This document shows, in pieces, positions 63,349 to 64,000 of a stretch of DNA of 64,000 nt. The stretch is from Rhabdobacter roseus (GTDB lineage Bacteria; Bacteroidota; Bacteroidia; Cytophagales; Spirosomataceae): NCBI RefSeq assembly GCF_014202275.1, contig NZ_JACHGF010000001.1, positions 1,101,734 to 1,165,733 of the forward strand, given 5' to 3'. Every line of letters begins with the position of its first letter. The stretch's first letter is position 1. The notes beneath the pieces were generated by a model. It was not told the origin of the DNA, ran no database searches, and saw nothing but the letters and a program-made list of their open reading frames with translations. The position numbers and the translations under genes were made by a program.

Positions 63349-64000
63349 TTACCGGCTCAAAGGTACCTTGAGCAGGAAGATCTGCTTGGTAGAATCGGAG
63401 CCGGTGGTGGATTTGACGTAGCGGTTGTAAGCGAGCGTTTGCCCGTCGTGCGCCCACACCAGGTTGGTAGGGCCGGGCTGGCTGGCGGACGTCAGGCGCT
63501 GGGCGGAAGCATCGTCCGAGGTAGTTTCCAGCGCACATAGCACAATGCTGCCGTCCCAGACGTACGCCAGGCGCTGGCCGTCGGGGTGCCAGCGAAAGTA
63601 CCCCTGCACGTCGGACGAGTGGCGGGTGAGCTGCCTGGAAGTACCTCCCGTGGGGCTGATGACAAACAGCTGCTGAATCCCGGCCTGGTCGCGGGCGAGG
63701 TAGGCCAGCTGGCTGCCATCGGCGCTGGACCGCACGATGCCCGAGCAGCCGGGGTACTGGGTGTCGGCAGTGCGGGTGAGGCGGCGCTGGGAAGTACCTT
63801 TAGGCGGCATGGGTAGTTGGGTAGAGGTACCTTCCAACGGGCCGTACTCGCCTGGCTGGTCTATTTCCTCGGGAATATCTACCACAAATACCTCGTTGAC
63901 GTCTTTTCCCTGTTTGTCTTTTACCGTACCCAAAAAGGCCCGGGCTATCTGCCGGGTACCGTCGGGTTTCAGGTACCCTTGCTGGCCCACCCAGCTGTCG
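63349..64000 (-). CDS. TolB-like beta-propeller protein (DUF3748/YidR-like), partial
   Basis: At least 217 residues; the frame continues past the right edge, so the N-terminus is missing. WD-like strands with YPGCSGIVRSSADGSQLAYL, DVQGYFRWHPDGQRLAYVW and TNLVWAHDGQTLAYNRY are typical of TolB/DUF3748 propellers. I suggest DUF3748, known in E. coli as YidR, with modest confidence. It ends 104 bases from the sulfatase start, in the same direction. Confidence 0.65.
   Translation of the reverse strand, partial: DSWVGQQGYLKPDGTRQIARAFLGTVKDKQGKDVNEVFVVDIPEEIDQPGEYGPLEGTSTQLPMPPKGTSQRRLTRTADTQYPGCSGIVRSSADGSQLAYLARDQAGIQQLFVISPTGGTSRQLTRHSSDVQGYFRWHPDGQRLAYVWDGSIVLCALETTSDDASAQRLTSASQPGPTNLVWAHDGQTLAYNRYVKSTTGSDSTKQIFLLKVPLSR

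Noticed and set aside
1-64000. GTAC motif as part of an insertion sequence or restriction-modification system in the window
   Set aside because: No transposase, methyltransferase or endonuclease gene was recognised anywhere in the window.

Overview
The window looks like chromosomal DNA of a Gram-negative Bacteroidota, most likely order Cytophagales (Spirosomaceae-like). The evidence is gene content: PorX, the regulator of the type IX secretion system (T9SS); one type B (CHU_C/gliding-associated) and one type A T9SS sorting tail; kdsB for lipopolysaccharide Kdo; the Bacteroidota gene block birA / rsfS-ftsH; promoters of the Bacteroidota form TTG-N20-TAnnTTTG; almost no Shine-Dalgarno sites; and many families typical of this phylum (DUF2911, DUF2490, DUF1080, 7TMR-DISM kinase, bacteriophytochrome). 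No rRNA, tRNA, CRISPR array or insertion sequence was seen. One structural RNA, the signal recognition particle RNA, sits at about 19232-19330.

Layout. 1-3.1 kb: two translationally coupled ATPases, the second with near-identical TPR units that run off the left edge. 3.2-9.4 kb: recG, a DUF2911 protein, a diacylglycerol kinase, an SMP-30-like lactonase and two thioredoxin-fold proteins. 9.7-11.2 kb: rplU-rpmA and a NifU-type Fe-S scaffold. 11.3-18.3 kb: a large CHU_C surface protein, ftsH-rsfS, birA, a TMEM220-like membrane protein and a small T9SS protein. 18.4-21 kb: a TPR lipoprotein, SRP RNA, transaldolase and ftsE. 20.9-26.2 kb: a light-sensing operon (response regulator, bacteriophytochrome, heme oxygenase) and porX. 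26.3-29.9 kb: kdsB and a four-gene envelope-like operon. 30.3-33.3 kb: a DUF1080 protein and the two halves of a Tm-1-type system as separate genes. 33.4-37 kb: a low-GC accessory zone with a frameshifted gene, two orphan genes around a palindromic element, and a toxin-antitoxin pair. 37.3-50.2 kb: a Tat-exported oxidoreductase, MORN, DUF2490 and DUF2911 proteins, a frameshifted acyltransferase, a giant YCF48-repeat protein, a secreted acetolactate decarboxylase and a hybrid kinase. 50.5-57.5 kb: a DUF6600-like protein, two metallopeptidases and a cation/proton antiporter. 57.6-64 kb: araB-araA-araD, a sulfatase and the end of a beta-propeller protein.

The most striking feature is not a gene. 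The degenerate palindrome RRGTACYY (for example AAGTACCT or GGGTACCC) is scattered through coding DNA in all reading frames and through intergenic DNA at very high frequency. It is used in pairs to build hairpins at gene ends. It is missing from the 34.4-36.2 kb island and from an internal block of the YCF48 gene, so it seems to mark DNA that has long been resident in this genome, like HIP1 in cyanobacteria. I know of no named repeat of this sequence.
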